Assembly (NCBI GenBank): GCA_026770025.1
Contig: JAMXDE010000011.1
Location: 1,426,001 to 1,490,000 of the forward strand
Length of the DNA: 64,000 bases
Source: Craspedostauros australis
Taxonomy: Eukaryota; Bacillariophyta; Bacillariophyceae; Mastogloiales; Achnanthaceae
Direction: 5' to 3'
This document shows positions 20,481-33,646 of the stretch, one piece after another (the first letter of the stretch is position 1; every line of letters begins with the position of its first letter). The notes beneath the pieces are model-generated. The model was not told where the DNA came from. It worked only from the letters and a program-made list of their open reading frames with translations, and ran no database searches. The position numbers and the translations under genes are program-made.

Positions 20481-22579
20481 ATGGCACAAAACAAAGTTGT
20501 TCAAGCTCAAAGGTGGTCATCATCCGGCGATCACGCAGCGTACATCATCAAAGGGTTCATCGCTGATCCTCCTCGTTTTCAACCGACCAAGGAAGGCTTC
20601 TCCAACTTTTGGGGGTCACACGTCGAGTGGCACAGCCTCTACTCCGAGAAGAACACGAAGAAGAACTACCTGAACTGTTGGAAACGTCTGCTCAAGTTCC
20701 TCGAGACTGGCAAAGGTGCGTTCCATTGCATTGTGCTTGCTGCTGAGTGCATTGAGATCACTGGCTGCGATGAATGCTGATCATGAACTCTGTACTCACG
20801 AACATCTGCTTTGTCTTGCCATGTCCAGGATTTGGATCTGCTCTCCGAAAGGTTTGCGGTCTGGAGTCGACAGAACGCCTCTCTGAGTTGCGAAAGCAAT
20901 TCAATATCCGCATCAACTACAGACCAGCAGAAGGTGCCGATGCCAACAAGTCTCCTGCTGATAGTGTGGACCGCAGTTCTTCTTCGGACGACGACGAGAG
21001 CTACCTTCCTACTCGTCCTCCTCATCGCGACGGCTCTGCTGTATCTTCAGACAGCCTGGACCTCGACTCAGGATTCGTCGACGACGATCTGTCTCAGGCT
21101 ACCCCGCCATTCATTATGCCTCGTCGTGGAGTACAAGGCTCTCATGGACCCCCTGTCCGAGATGTGAAGCCGCCAGCGCCAGCACCAACCACAACAACAA
21201 AGCGCGAAGCAACGAACAACGAGAAGGGCATTGTGGATGCCATGGGATCGTTGGGGTTGAGAACTGTTGATCGTGCCATGAGCCCCGCTCTGGACATGGT
21301 GAAGATGGGTTCATTCACAGAGCGTGCCTTTGATCCGCTCACAGCCGCCAGTGGACATGGTCGCTATCGCGAGGGGATTCACGTGTTTGTGGTCCTTGAC
21401 CCGAAAGTTGATCCAGAATCAGTGACACTCAGCACAGAAGATGAAGGATGGACGCTCAAGCTCACATACAAGGTACCACGGATGTATTTTACAGCTGAAT
21501 GCATCTATGGCGTTTATGGTTACAATGCAGGCTTCTCAACCAGCCTTGCTGCTGCCAAGAACTACTTCCAGGACCTTGCTCGCAAGGTCACTGACGAAGC
21601 AGGAGAGCTCGTCGTCACCTGCCACTTCAACCTCCCCTGCAAGATTGACAGCCTCTTCCGCAACGTCTTGACGAAGGAGCTCGAAGACACCAACTTCGAG
21701 GTAGTTGAGAACTACCTTGGCACGACCTCTTTGGTCACATTCTGCTTCTTCCAGGAGCATCACAACCAGCTGCAGTTTGGGACAGTCGGTCGTCGCGGCG
21801 TCAAGGGGCTGGACGGATCTGTCCGTGCCTTCTCTTCAGCCATGCCTCCAAAGCCTGCAACTGTGCCAGCAGCAGGCTTTGCCCATCCATTTGGTGGCCC
21901 AATGCCACCTCGGCCTCATGGTGGTACAGCCGGTGGTCCTCAGGCTGCTCCATTTGGCTCTCCAACTCCCAATCATGGCGCCTTCGCGACTCCTCCTGCT
22001 ACCAACCACTTTGCTGGGCAGGTGGACGCCATGCGGCAGCAGATGGAACGCGAGGCCGCAGCACGCATCGCACAGGCCCAAGAGGAAGCCCGGAAGACCC
22101 GCGCCGAATGTGAGGCTCTCCTGCGTCAAGCAAAAGAGCGCTCTCACATGGACGCCCAAGCGAAGGCGCAGTTGGAGCGCGAAGCGACGGCGAAGTTTGC
22201 GCAAATGCGCAACGAAGTTGCTGCGCGTGAGTTTCGCGCCAACTCGCGGATGGCGGTGCTTGAGGAGCAGCTGCGCACGGCTCGGAACTTGGAGGCCATG
22301 GCAGCTGCCAATCTTGGCCTGCGGTCTCCCAGTGGGAGCATCCCCGATGCCGCCGTCAGTTCCTCCCAATCCAGCAGCCAGGAGAGTGTTGCCACGCACA
22401 CCATCGAGATGGAGATGGTGGGCCTGACTGGAAGTGTGCGCCCCCGCAACGATGAAGATGCCCCACGCCGCGATGATGTGATCCGCAGCCGCGTGGGCGA
22501 TTTGGGTGCAGGCGGCAGTGGAACTGGCGGATTGAGTGGCAGCGTGGTGTCCACAGATGGGCGAACAGAGCACGCATAA
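20481..22579 (+). CDS. Second protein of the Harbinger-like element, with possible alpha-crystallin-like segment and coiled coil
   Basis: Exons 20481..20715 and 20829..22579 (donor G/GTGCGT, acceptor CCAG) encode 661 residues. Residues 1-120 are Trp- and Lys-rich (RWSSSGDHAAYIIKGF, WGSHVEWHSLYS, KNYLNCWKRLLKFLETG) and may be the DNA-binding part, analogous to the Myb/SANT partner of other PIF elements, although I cannot match that fold. An acidic Ser-rich stretch follows. Around residues 245-365, VVLDPKVDPESVTLSTEDEG and later CHFNLPCKID look like the strand pattern of an alpha-crystallin/p23 domain. After a Pro/Gly linker, residues about 475-590 are an Ala/Glu/Arg-rich coiled coil. The family is unrecognised; its function is inferred from position inside the element and from the divergent arrangement. 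The start is the Met nearest the conserved-looking region. Confidence 0.7.
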
Positions 22580-22619
22580 AATGAGAGCACACCGCACCAG
22601 CCTGGGTGCGTCAGCACAA

Positions 22620-22722
22620 GAGAGCACGACAACAGCAACAACATCACAGAAAGCACGACAACAGCAACACAGGAAGCACAACAACAGCAACACAGGAAGC
22701 ACGACAACAACAACACAAAGAG
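22620..22722 (+). repeat. Imperfect tandem repeats of an AGCACGACAACAGCAACA type unit
   Basis: About four imperfect copies of a roughly 25-27-bp A/C-rich unit lie just downstream of the partner-gene stop and before the right terminal repeat. They may be subterminal transposase-binding repeats or simple slippage. Confidence 0.7.
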
Positions 22723-22925
22723 AGGAGCAACCATCCCAAACCACAACGCAGAGAGCTTTGCATTCTCCCTGGAAGAGATGGTGCCACCAACGAGAAAACA
22801 ACAGAAACAGAAACAAACAAGGAGAGGGCTGATCAAGTACCTCATTAGCGATAATTCAGTAGTAGCAAAACAGCACGATGGGTGCAAGAAACTGTTCAGC
22901 TTCTTTGTTGCGTTTTAGTCTTGCC

Positions 22926-22970
22926 GATTCCGACAGATAAAGTTGGATTTTCTCCTTTTCCGACAACTCC
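22926..22970 (-). repeat. Right terminal inverted repeat of the Harbinger-like element
   Basis: Contains TCCGAC at 22929-22934 and 22959-22964, again 30 bp apart and in the orientation opposite to the left end. Followed by TTG at 22971-22973. Confidence 0.85.
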
Positions 22971-23481
22971 TTGGTGCTCATGTGCGCTACTGTATAAGAT
23001 TTTACTCTGCTTTGTCCGTCATGCGATTAGCGCTGCCGCTTTGGCCGACTTTGAGGTTGTTGAATCCATTCCTCTGAAGCTATGAGAGGATTTCCTTCTC
23101 GTCTCCACTCTTCTGCCAATCTCGGCTCAAATTGAGATCTGGAATCGGTCGTACATATCCGTATTCTGCCTGCCGAACATTCGTGATGCATCCAGAGCTA
23201 CTGTTTGCGTTTTCTCTTCAATGCAATGCAATGCAATGCCTCACCTCAAGAAACCGCACTGAGACCAATGTTGACCGACAAAGGATGTTTGCAGGCAGCA
23301 TGACAAGTCCGTGCTGCCTCTTCCAAATCAGAGAGAGAGAGAGAGAGAGAGCAATTGCAACCATGCCTAGCATCATCACAATGCATGCCGTGGCCTGCCC
23401 AATCGAGCGAGCCGAAGGGGGCTCGACGAGGGTATAGCAGTTCCCTTGGGCTTATGGTTCCACGTGAATATGAGTATGCAC
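22971..23481. other. Intergenic, right flank of the transposon island
   Basis: 511 bp between the Harbinger-like element and the stop of the fibrillin-like gene. Contains a (GA)n run at about 23330-23350. No gene seen. Confidence 0.5.
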
Positions 23482-24213
23482 TCAGAGGAATTCTGCGGGA
23501 TCGATCTTGCGTGCGCATATCCTCGTCCTCAACAGTTCGAAATCAAAGACGATTGTGTCATTGTCCAGATAGGAAACCGGAAAGACGGAAACGGAATCGA
23601 TGAAGAAGAACTTGCCAAGGCTTTGGATGATGCTCTTTTCGAGAGACTCTGGCACTGCCTCCAACGCACTGTACGGCGTTTTGTCGTCGGCTTCATCGTC
23701 AATTCTGCGAATCCACGCCTTGTCAAAGTCCACTCTGCATGTGGTATCCTCATCTTCGCTGGAGTACGTGCCGCTGACAGACAACCATCCCGAACCGAAG
23801 AACGGAATGTTGTTGTACCGCGCGTGGGAGACCATGATTCCATCGGGCTTCAGATCGTATAGAACCGGGCTGAAACCACCTTTGCCAAATGTCAGCAGCT
23901 TGCCGCCGGTGTCAATGTGTGGTGCATAAACGATGCGCCACGTCCCCACTGCGAACGGTTGGAAGGATTCGGTCGATCCCGCCATTGGCGTGGGGTTCTC
24001 CATCGTCAGCCCTGTGACGAGCTGCGTGCGCTCTTGTGTGGCGGCGTTGAAGCCCAACGGATCTTCCAGGCTGTCGAGCAGATTCTGCTTGGCGATCGAT
24101 GGTGCCATGGCGCTGGTTTGTCGGTTGAAGAGGTTGCTCCATGCTGCGATCGGTTGGATGGCGATTGCCAGCACCGAGACGATGCAGAGCAGAGAGTGGG
24201 GCTGTGACATCAT
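23482..24213 (-). CDS. Plastid fibrillin/PAP-like protein with bipartite targeting sequence
   Basis: Single-exon 243-residue protein. Residues 1-24 are a signal peptide ending PIAA, followed by Trp (AA/WSNLFN), which fits the aromatic residue required after cleavage in diatom plastid presequences (ASAFAP-type). The remainder shows a PAP/fibrillin-like pattern: a helical section, GTWRIVYAPHI, VLYDLKPDGIMVSHARY, GWLSVSGTYSSEDEDTTCRV, FDKAWIRRID and the terminal DTIVFDFELLRTR. Fibrillins are lipocalin-like lipid-binding proteins of plastoglobules and thylakoids, involved in stress responses and prenylquinone metabolism. The precise subfamily is uncertain, and distant lipocalin relatives are an alternative. 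It is divergent from the KRE6-like gene. Confidence 0.65.
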   Translation of the reverse strand: MMSQPHSLLCIVSVLAIAIQPIAAWSNLFNRQTSAMAPSIAKQNLLDSLEDPLGFNAATQERTQLVTGLTMENPTPMAGSTESFQPFAVGTWRIVYAPHIDTGGKLLTFGKGGFSPVLYDLKPDGIMVSHARYNNIPFFGSGWLSVSGTYSSEDEDTTCRVDFDKAWIRRIDDEADDKTPYSALEAVPESLEKSIIQSLGKFFFIDSVSVFPVSYLDNDTIVFDFELLRTRICARKIDPAEFL

Positions 24214-25078
24214 GACGTGATCTTTGGGCTAGTGCTGTTATTGTTGTTGACACGATGCGGATGTGTGAGGACCAATGATGGAAGGTGGCAGGTCGATTTG
24301 CCATCGTTCCTCATTGCATCACAACGCATTGCATTGCATTTTACAGCGCAGTGTGTTGGATGGTTTTGATGTGTGGCAAATTTGGATTCTGACGTTGCGT
24401 CAGCGATCATTCTCGATCCACTAATTCCCATGCGTTTGCGGAGAAGACGAAGAGACAGAAACAGTCCTTTCCGCGCAGATGGAGTTTGTTGCGATCTTTG
24501 TATCTTTGCGTTCTCCGTTCTCTCCTTTTCTCTTTTGTGTTCCTTCTGCCTCCACCATTCTCCTCTCTCATCCACACAAGAAACACGGAGGCGACGACAG
24601 CGACGACAGTGATGGTGGTTACGTCACCCTTCTCTCTTTCTGAGACCCGTTGCGTATTCCTTCACGAACGCGGTGCGCCAACCGTCCCACAAGGCATCGC
24701 TTCGGGTTGTGCACCTCCAATTTGTCTTTTTCGTTGCTCTCTGCGTGTGTGAGGAGGAGGAATTGATTCGACTTTCCACGTTGGGGCACACCGTGTTGCG
24801 GGAGGTCCCAAGATCGTGTTTCCATTCGCCTCCACAGAGAGCAAACTGCTTCCATCTCCCTTCCTTTGTCTTGTCTTTCGCCTTCATCTGAGCAATCGAA
24901 CTCGTGAGAGGCGGCCTCCAAGGGGAGACACGCGCACTCAAAGATACGAGGATAGAGACATTGCCATACACCATTGCAGACGCGTACACAAACGCAAGCC
25001 TGACGGTCAGCTAACAAGAGGCACAACGACGGAGCTGGAGGACGAGGCGCAGCGCCGCAATCGCACATCTCCGAAGCC
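24214..25078. other. Divergent intergenic region
   Basis: 865 bp between the fibrillin-like start and the transglycosylase start. Presumed promoters. No coding domain recognised. Confidence 0.5.
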
Positions 25079-28000
25079 ATGGCGCGGAGGTTCATCCTGG
25101 TGCGGGCGTTGGCGGTCCATTGCATCTGCGTGCGGGCATCGGCGACATGGGTGGATCCGGACACGCCTATTCACAGCAAGCGAACGGAGCCACTGACGCA
25201 AGGCGATGATCGGTTCTATCACTTGGTAAGGACGTTCCTCTCGTCGTTTCACGCGACGGTGGTTGCGTGGAGGTCGTATGATGGATTGGTCTTGCAGCCA
25301 GGAGGTGGAATGCAGAGCATTGCATCAACGTGTGTGGACGCGCTGGTGGATCGGGATGACGCAGTCGATTTCGAACGGATGGATTGAGCGACCGCGATCT
25401 CGTCAGCGGCAACAGCATCAGTTTTCGAAAAATACCTGACCTTCCATCTTCCGCTGCTCTCCTTTTGCGATTTCAATTGGTTTCTTGCAACACACTCGCG
25501 CAATTCGGCTTCATACTATTATATTATATGACGGACCACTCATGGCATCTCTTTCTCGTGCAGGTATTTTCAGATGAATTCGAAACGGACGGCAGGACCT
25601 TTCATGACGGCAATGATCCGAGATGGACGGCTTTGAACAAGAATGATTGTGAGTCCCTCATGTGTGTTTGGAAGATGGTGATGGAAAGCGGGATACCTCG
25701 AAGACGACAGCGTTGAGATGATTCTGCAGAAAGTCCCATCGTCATGTTCTGTCGATGCCATGCATCCAGCTCATTCTCCTTCTTCTTTTCAATGCTCCGT
25801 CTTTCGTCCCCACCATATCATTTGCGACGAAAGACACGAACGAGGCGTTGCACTTCTACAGCCACGACAATGCTTCGACTAAAGATGGAAAGCTCAAGAT
25901 CGTCACGAACCAAAAGAAGAACAAGTACAGAGCGTTCAATGAAGAGACGAAGAAATTCTATTGGGACACGAAACATGTACAAAGTGCCATGCTGCAGGGA
26001 TGGAACAAGTTTTGCTTCACGGGAGGCATCGTCGAGTTCAAGGCCAAGCTTCCCGGTAACCCTCGGTATGGCGGATTGTGGCCAGCGTGTGAGTTGTCAA
26101 TGATGTCAAACCGCGGTTGTTCTGTTGCATTCCAATTGCATTGGCTGGAGTTGCTGTTGGGATTGGGATGGGAAAAAGCGATCGCATCTTCCCCTTCCTG
26201 TTGCTTGGTGGAACCATTGTGCTCTACTCAACTCCAACATTGTGTGCAATGACAGAAATCCAGTCTCTCACATTACGACCTATCTCGATCGACGGAAAAA
26301 CAAACACCCTTGGCTCTCGTGCATGTTGAACTGTGGTACTGGTGGATGGCAGTGTGGCTCTTGGGGAATCTTGCGCGAGCCACGTTCGTCGGCTCATCGG
26401 ATCACATGTGGCCGTTCAGCTACAATCAATGCGATCCGAAGACGAGAGTGAGCCAAGAAATCAGCGCCTGCTCTCAGGTCAACCATTTCGGCTTGACATC
26501 GAACAGAGGGAGGGGTGCGCCTGAGATTGACATCATCGAAGCCATGCAAGGGGATAAGGAGAAGCTTCCGAACACAAACATCACGCGGCCATACCAATCA
26601 GCATCGTTGCAGGTACGTCAGACGTCGCTTCCCATTGCCTCTTATCACAGGTTGATGCATGTTTACATAGAGCATGAAAGTCGAGAGCAGCGGGCAGCGA
26701 AAAGCTTGCGGCTGGCAGCCAATATCCCCATGCCGCGAATCTCATGTCACGCTCTGCGTGCATAGTTCACATGGGCACAGTTGTCACATTCCTCATGCTT
26801 TCTAACGATTGCTCAACTTTCATCAATGGCGTGTTTGTACTCACGCGTCGCTGACCCTGGACGTGGTTGATTGAAATCTGGCTGCAGTTGGCTCCCGGTG
26901 TACCGAGAGGCAGACCGATTCTGGGAAAGCCACCACGAAAGGTGAGTGCCTTCGTTTGCTCGTTAGCTTCCTTGCTTGTTGATCGATGCTTGAATTGAAG
27001 TGCAAGTTCATATGTGTCTGGTCAACAATTTGTTGATTATCTCCACTGGCACGCACTTCGAGCATGAACGTGGTCTGACCATGGCGAATTGACACCTTGC
27101 ATCATTCATGCACACGCCACACACACACATCATCCACACTGCACTCAATTACCTCCATTGTTGACGCATCGCTGACAGGGCCACTGGTACGAGGGCATGC
27201 AATACTCAAACAGAAGCACTTCGAGATCAGAATTGAATCCATTCTTTTACGGTGTCACATTGGTCCACGAACCAAAGCGGTATACCTACCAGGCGGACGC
27301 GCTGTCTGCCAATCTTCAACTCACTAGCACCTTCTACGAAGAGCAGCACATATTCAGAGTAGAATGGGAGCCGCCGGAGGAGGACGGATCTGGTGGGTAC
27401 ATCAAATGGTACACGGATGAAGTGTTCATCTACGGCATTGACGGGGCAAACCTGAATATCACCGGAACGGAAATCCCCAGCGAGCCGATGTACCTTCTGA
27501 TGAATACTGCCGTCTCGAAGAACTGGGGCTTCCCCATGCCATGTCCGGAGGGCTGCGACTGCGCGTGTTTCAACTGCGACGATCTGGATTGCATGTGCGG
27601 TCTTCCGGAAGGATATTGCGATAACCTTCCCGCATCCTTCGACATCGAATACGTGCGTGTGTATCAGGCCATGACGGAGGACAAGCACATCCAGGGGTGC
27701 TCCCCGCAGAAACGGCCGACGGCGCTTTTCATCAAAGGTCACGAAGATCGATACAAATCCAAGGAGCAGAAGTACCCGCTGCTGCCCGTGGAGAAAGGAG
27801 GCGCTTCCTGCAACACTGACGCTGATTGTGGCGGCACCACCATGGGATCATGCTTGCTTGATGGCCGTTGCAAATGTAAAGAAGGCCATACTGGACCCAC
27901 TTGTTTGGCGCACGATGGTTCCTACCTCAAGAAATGGAACACGACCATCATCCGTGACACATTGCCCGAATGTGAGTAGCATACAAAATGGATGTGTATC

Positions 28001-28548
28001 GACATGGCGTTCGTGCACAATGGAGGACGTACGAATACACTGAGTACGCCGACTGCCCTCACTTTTCTATGTTCGGCCACGGCAATTTCGGCACCAACGC
28101 AAACATTCACCCTTTGGCTCACACCACCGATTGCAGGGCCTCATTGTCTGCAATCCTCACCGCAATACCCATCTACTCCACTTTCTTCAACTCTGCACCA
28201 CACTTCTCTGCATGGACAGCCAAGATGCATGTTCCGAACAGCCTCATCACTTTCTCCGTGCTGTTGGTGATTGGGCTAATATTGTGTACGGTGGTGGGTC
28301 TACAACGACAGACGAAGAGACAGCGCTACAAGCGATTGGACATTGCCAATGCGGAAGTTGTTTACCACCACAATCAGCACCACCATCAGCATCAGCATCA
28401 AAATCACCAGCAACAACAGCTGGATGCAAGCTCCGATGGGTCTTCCTCAGCGCATCGAAAAGAGAATGGAGAATCTCTATACGGAAGCCTTAACGATGTG
28501 ACGTACTGCGTGATAGATCGGAGGCTGCTGGACGACGGACCAAACTAA
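25079..28548 (+). CDS. KRE6/SKN1-type GH16 beta-glucan transglycosylase
   Basis: Seven exons, 25079..25225, 25564..25648, 25834..26088, 26353..26612, 26888..26941, 27179..27971 and 28220..28548, encode 640 residues; all junctions keep frame and restore family motifs (KNDYTNEALHFYS, GLWPALWLLGNLARA). Residues 1-23 are a signal peptide. The GH16 core includes SDEFETDGRTF, WNKFCFTGGIVEFKAKLPG and the catalytic EIDIIE (Glu220, Asp222, Glu225). A Cys-rich stretch and an EGF-like module (about residues 477-508) follow, then one transmembrane helix (about 538-561) and a His/Gln-rich tail. KRE6/SKN1 proteins make or remodel beta-1,6-glucan; diatom relatives (TGS) are linked to branching of the storage glucan chrysolaminarin. 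Exon 7's acceptor is the least certain: it was chosen because it alone joins the transmembrane tail in frame. The signal peptide plus C-terminal helix gives type I topology, unlike yeast Kre6 (type II). Confidence 0.85.
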
Positions 28549-28697
28549 GACGGCACCGTCCGAAAATCACAAAGAACTACTGTTGTGGCATGGAAATCTA
28601 CGTGCGAGTATGATATGTGGTTTTCTCTCTCTACCAGAGAGTGTACTCGCATGGTTGAGTATTCGAGGGGTATCGCACTGGGGCAGAACATTTGTGC

Positions 28698-30152
28698 TCA
28701 GCGCAGTTTGATTTTGAAGATGCGATCCCACAGCTTCCCGGTGACATAGAGCGTATCTTCTTCCTCCGACACGGAGATACCATTCAGAACGTTGGCCTTC
28801 GCTTTCTTGCGCTCCGCCCTGGGCCAGAGATTGGAAAAGTCGTACTCCTTCTCCACCTTCCCGGTCTCGGGATCGATGACGAGGATAACATCCTCGAACC
28901 ACACATTCGCGAGCACACGCCCTCTCCATAATTCAATCTCATTGAGCTTCGTCGCGCTCCTGCCGCTCAGCCGCTTGACCGGGATCTTTCTCTTTTGCTT
29001 CAAGGTAGTGTCGTCCCAAAAGTGCAGGTAGTTGCTGCCGTCTGTGACGATGAATTCGTCTTTGCAACCGTAGTGCGTGATGCCCCATCCCTCCTGCTTA
29101 GTCGTTGTGTACACGAACGATTTGACGAGGGAGAGATCGGTGGCGTTGTAAACGAAGCCCTGCTTCTCCTTCCATGTGATTTGATACAGCAGGCCATTGT
29201 GAAACGCCATTCCTTCCCCGAAGAACGCTTCGTCCATGGCGACTGTCTTCTCCACTTTGGCAGTTGCTGCATCGAGTATTCGGACCGTTGATTCTCCGTA
29301 CAGACCCGTCGATTCATACAGTTTTCCTTCATAGTACGTTACGCCTTGTCTGTGGCCATCGAAGTGGCATCGACGAATTCATGAAATCAATGAATGAAGT
29401 TGGAAGAGACGGAGTAGATGAAGCTTAACGTGAGGAGCATGTCATTGGATTTGGAATACAAGCATAGAGTACTTCACATCGCAGCATCTCAATGCAATGA
29501 CAGCCGATCACTGCGCACACAATTCCAGCAGAGTAGGTACCAGTACAAAGACCAATGCAACTCACGTGAATGCGCCTGCATCATGCGGAAGCTGCTCCAC
29601 AATGTCGTACTTGACACCATCCTTTTTGCTGATGTTGCGATGGATCCAGTTCTTGTGGCGGAGGACGATTCGCTCGCACGGGGTCGGCATGGGCTCCCCG
29701 GGATGCGTGCGATTCCATCTGGCAGCGGCAGCCTGCTGTGCATTCTGCGTGAGGTTGACCTTCGATTCGATAGCATCGATGGTGCTGGTCGGCTTGCCGT
29801 GCTTGTCGATGAGATCCTTGTACTTGTCGTCGACCTTGCCATCCAACGAGTACTTATCTTCCACCACGATGGGATGGGAGGAATCGTCGCCGAGGAGACC
29901 GGTCTCCGTATTGTATGCCTCCAGAGAGTCGGTCTCATCGGCAAAGTAGATGGTCGTGACGCCGTAGGTTGCAACCGCGATGACCATGAGGGTGATGGCC
30001 ACGATGAAGAATCGGTTCTGTGACCTCACCCTGCTGCTTATCAATCGCAACGGCTGCGGCGTGGTGCTGGGCTGACCATTCACTTCGCCGAATCCATCGT
30101 CAGAGTCTTCATCTGATGGCGACGGCGGGGTAAGTTCATAGCTGCGATCCAT
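28698..30152 (-). CDS. Plant-type glutaminyl-peptide cyclotransferase, membrane-anchored
   Basis: Exons complement(29566..30152) and complement(28698..29349) encode 412 residues (donor GTGAGT, acceptor CCACAG). Splicing restores HDAGAFTQGVTYYEGKLYES, the start of the five-bladed propeller of the papaya/bacterial glutamine cyclotransferase family (Glu_cyclase_2), and LYGESTVRI, KQEGWGITHYG, FIVTDGSNYLHFWD, NEIELWRGRVLANVW and LNGISV follow at the expected repeat positions. The enzyme turns N-terminal Gln into pyroglutamate. The first about 45 residues are acidic and cytosolic, followed by a hydrophobic helix (residues about 48-70), giving a type II Golgi/secretory protein with a lumenal propeller. 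It converges on the transglycosylase gene with 149 bp between stops. Confidence 0.88.
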
Positions 30153-33079
<2,927 letters not shown>

Positions 33080-33646
33080 AGTATAGTAGGCCGAACCAAT
33101 GGCGACATGCGTGTGGGCAGAGCCACACGTGCTGCAAAGTTACATAGAACAGACTCCGCGCACAATACTCTGGTCAAGTCTTCCATTGTAACAATGCATA
33201 CAGATACGAGTACTATGTCGTGTTTTGTCACAAGGCAGCTGAGATCTTCGTGTGTTTCATCGCATGTGGGGCCGCTGCGATTTCTTGCAAAATAGTGGAG
33301 CAGGATGGAGATCTCGTCCTTCATTTTTTGGTGGGAAACAATTCTCGTTTGACCAACTCGAATATATCCAGAGCGCACTGACAGACAGACGATTCTGCCC
33401 AACGCCGTCACAATTTGCGTCGACATGAAAGATGGCATGGCATCGCGACAAGCACCAAGGCCATCAATTCTTGCGTCAGACGAGAGATGATGGCTCAGAA
33501 GATCACCATCGCCATCGATTGCGCAACTCATTCATCGGCAATCTCAAGGGTGATCCGCCACTCGCACCTCATCATCCAACATCCACTCTTCATAGAGGCG
33601 GTCTTCAATCTCTCTCGCTCTCTCCTCCTCTCCACCGGTAAACATC
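33080..33646. other. Intergenic between PRP43 and the release factor gene
   Basis: 567 bp. Contains the PRP43 3' end and the presumed promoter of the release factor gene. Open frames here have no recognisable domain. Confidence 0.5.

Larger units (their letters stand above)
16888..22970. mobile_element. PIF/Harbinger-like DNA transposon with two divergent genes
   Basis: A 6083-bp element with 45-bp terminal inverted repeats at 16888-16932 and 22926-22970 (36 of 45 positions match) and TTG directly outside both ends (16885-16887 and 22971-22973), a 3-bp duplication as in PIF/Harbinger (where TWA is usual). Inside are a DDE transposase on the minus strand (18084-19131) and a 661-residue second protein on the plus strand (20481-22579). 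PIF/Harbinger elements typically encode a transposase plus a separate DNA-binding partner, so the layout fits. Both genes are open and have good splice sites. It begins 49 bp after the mariner-like element ends. Confidence 0.82.

Noticed and set aside
21836-22816. 326-codon minus-strand open frame inside the Harbinger-like element
   Set aside because: Antisense to the second element gene; its Leu/Cys-rich end comes from the tandem repeats at 22620-22722 read backwards.
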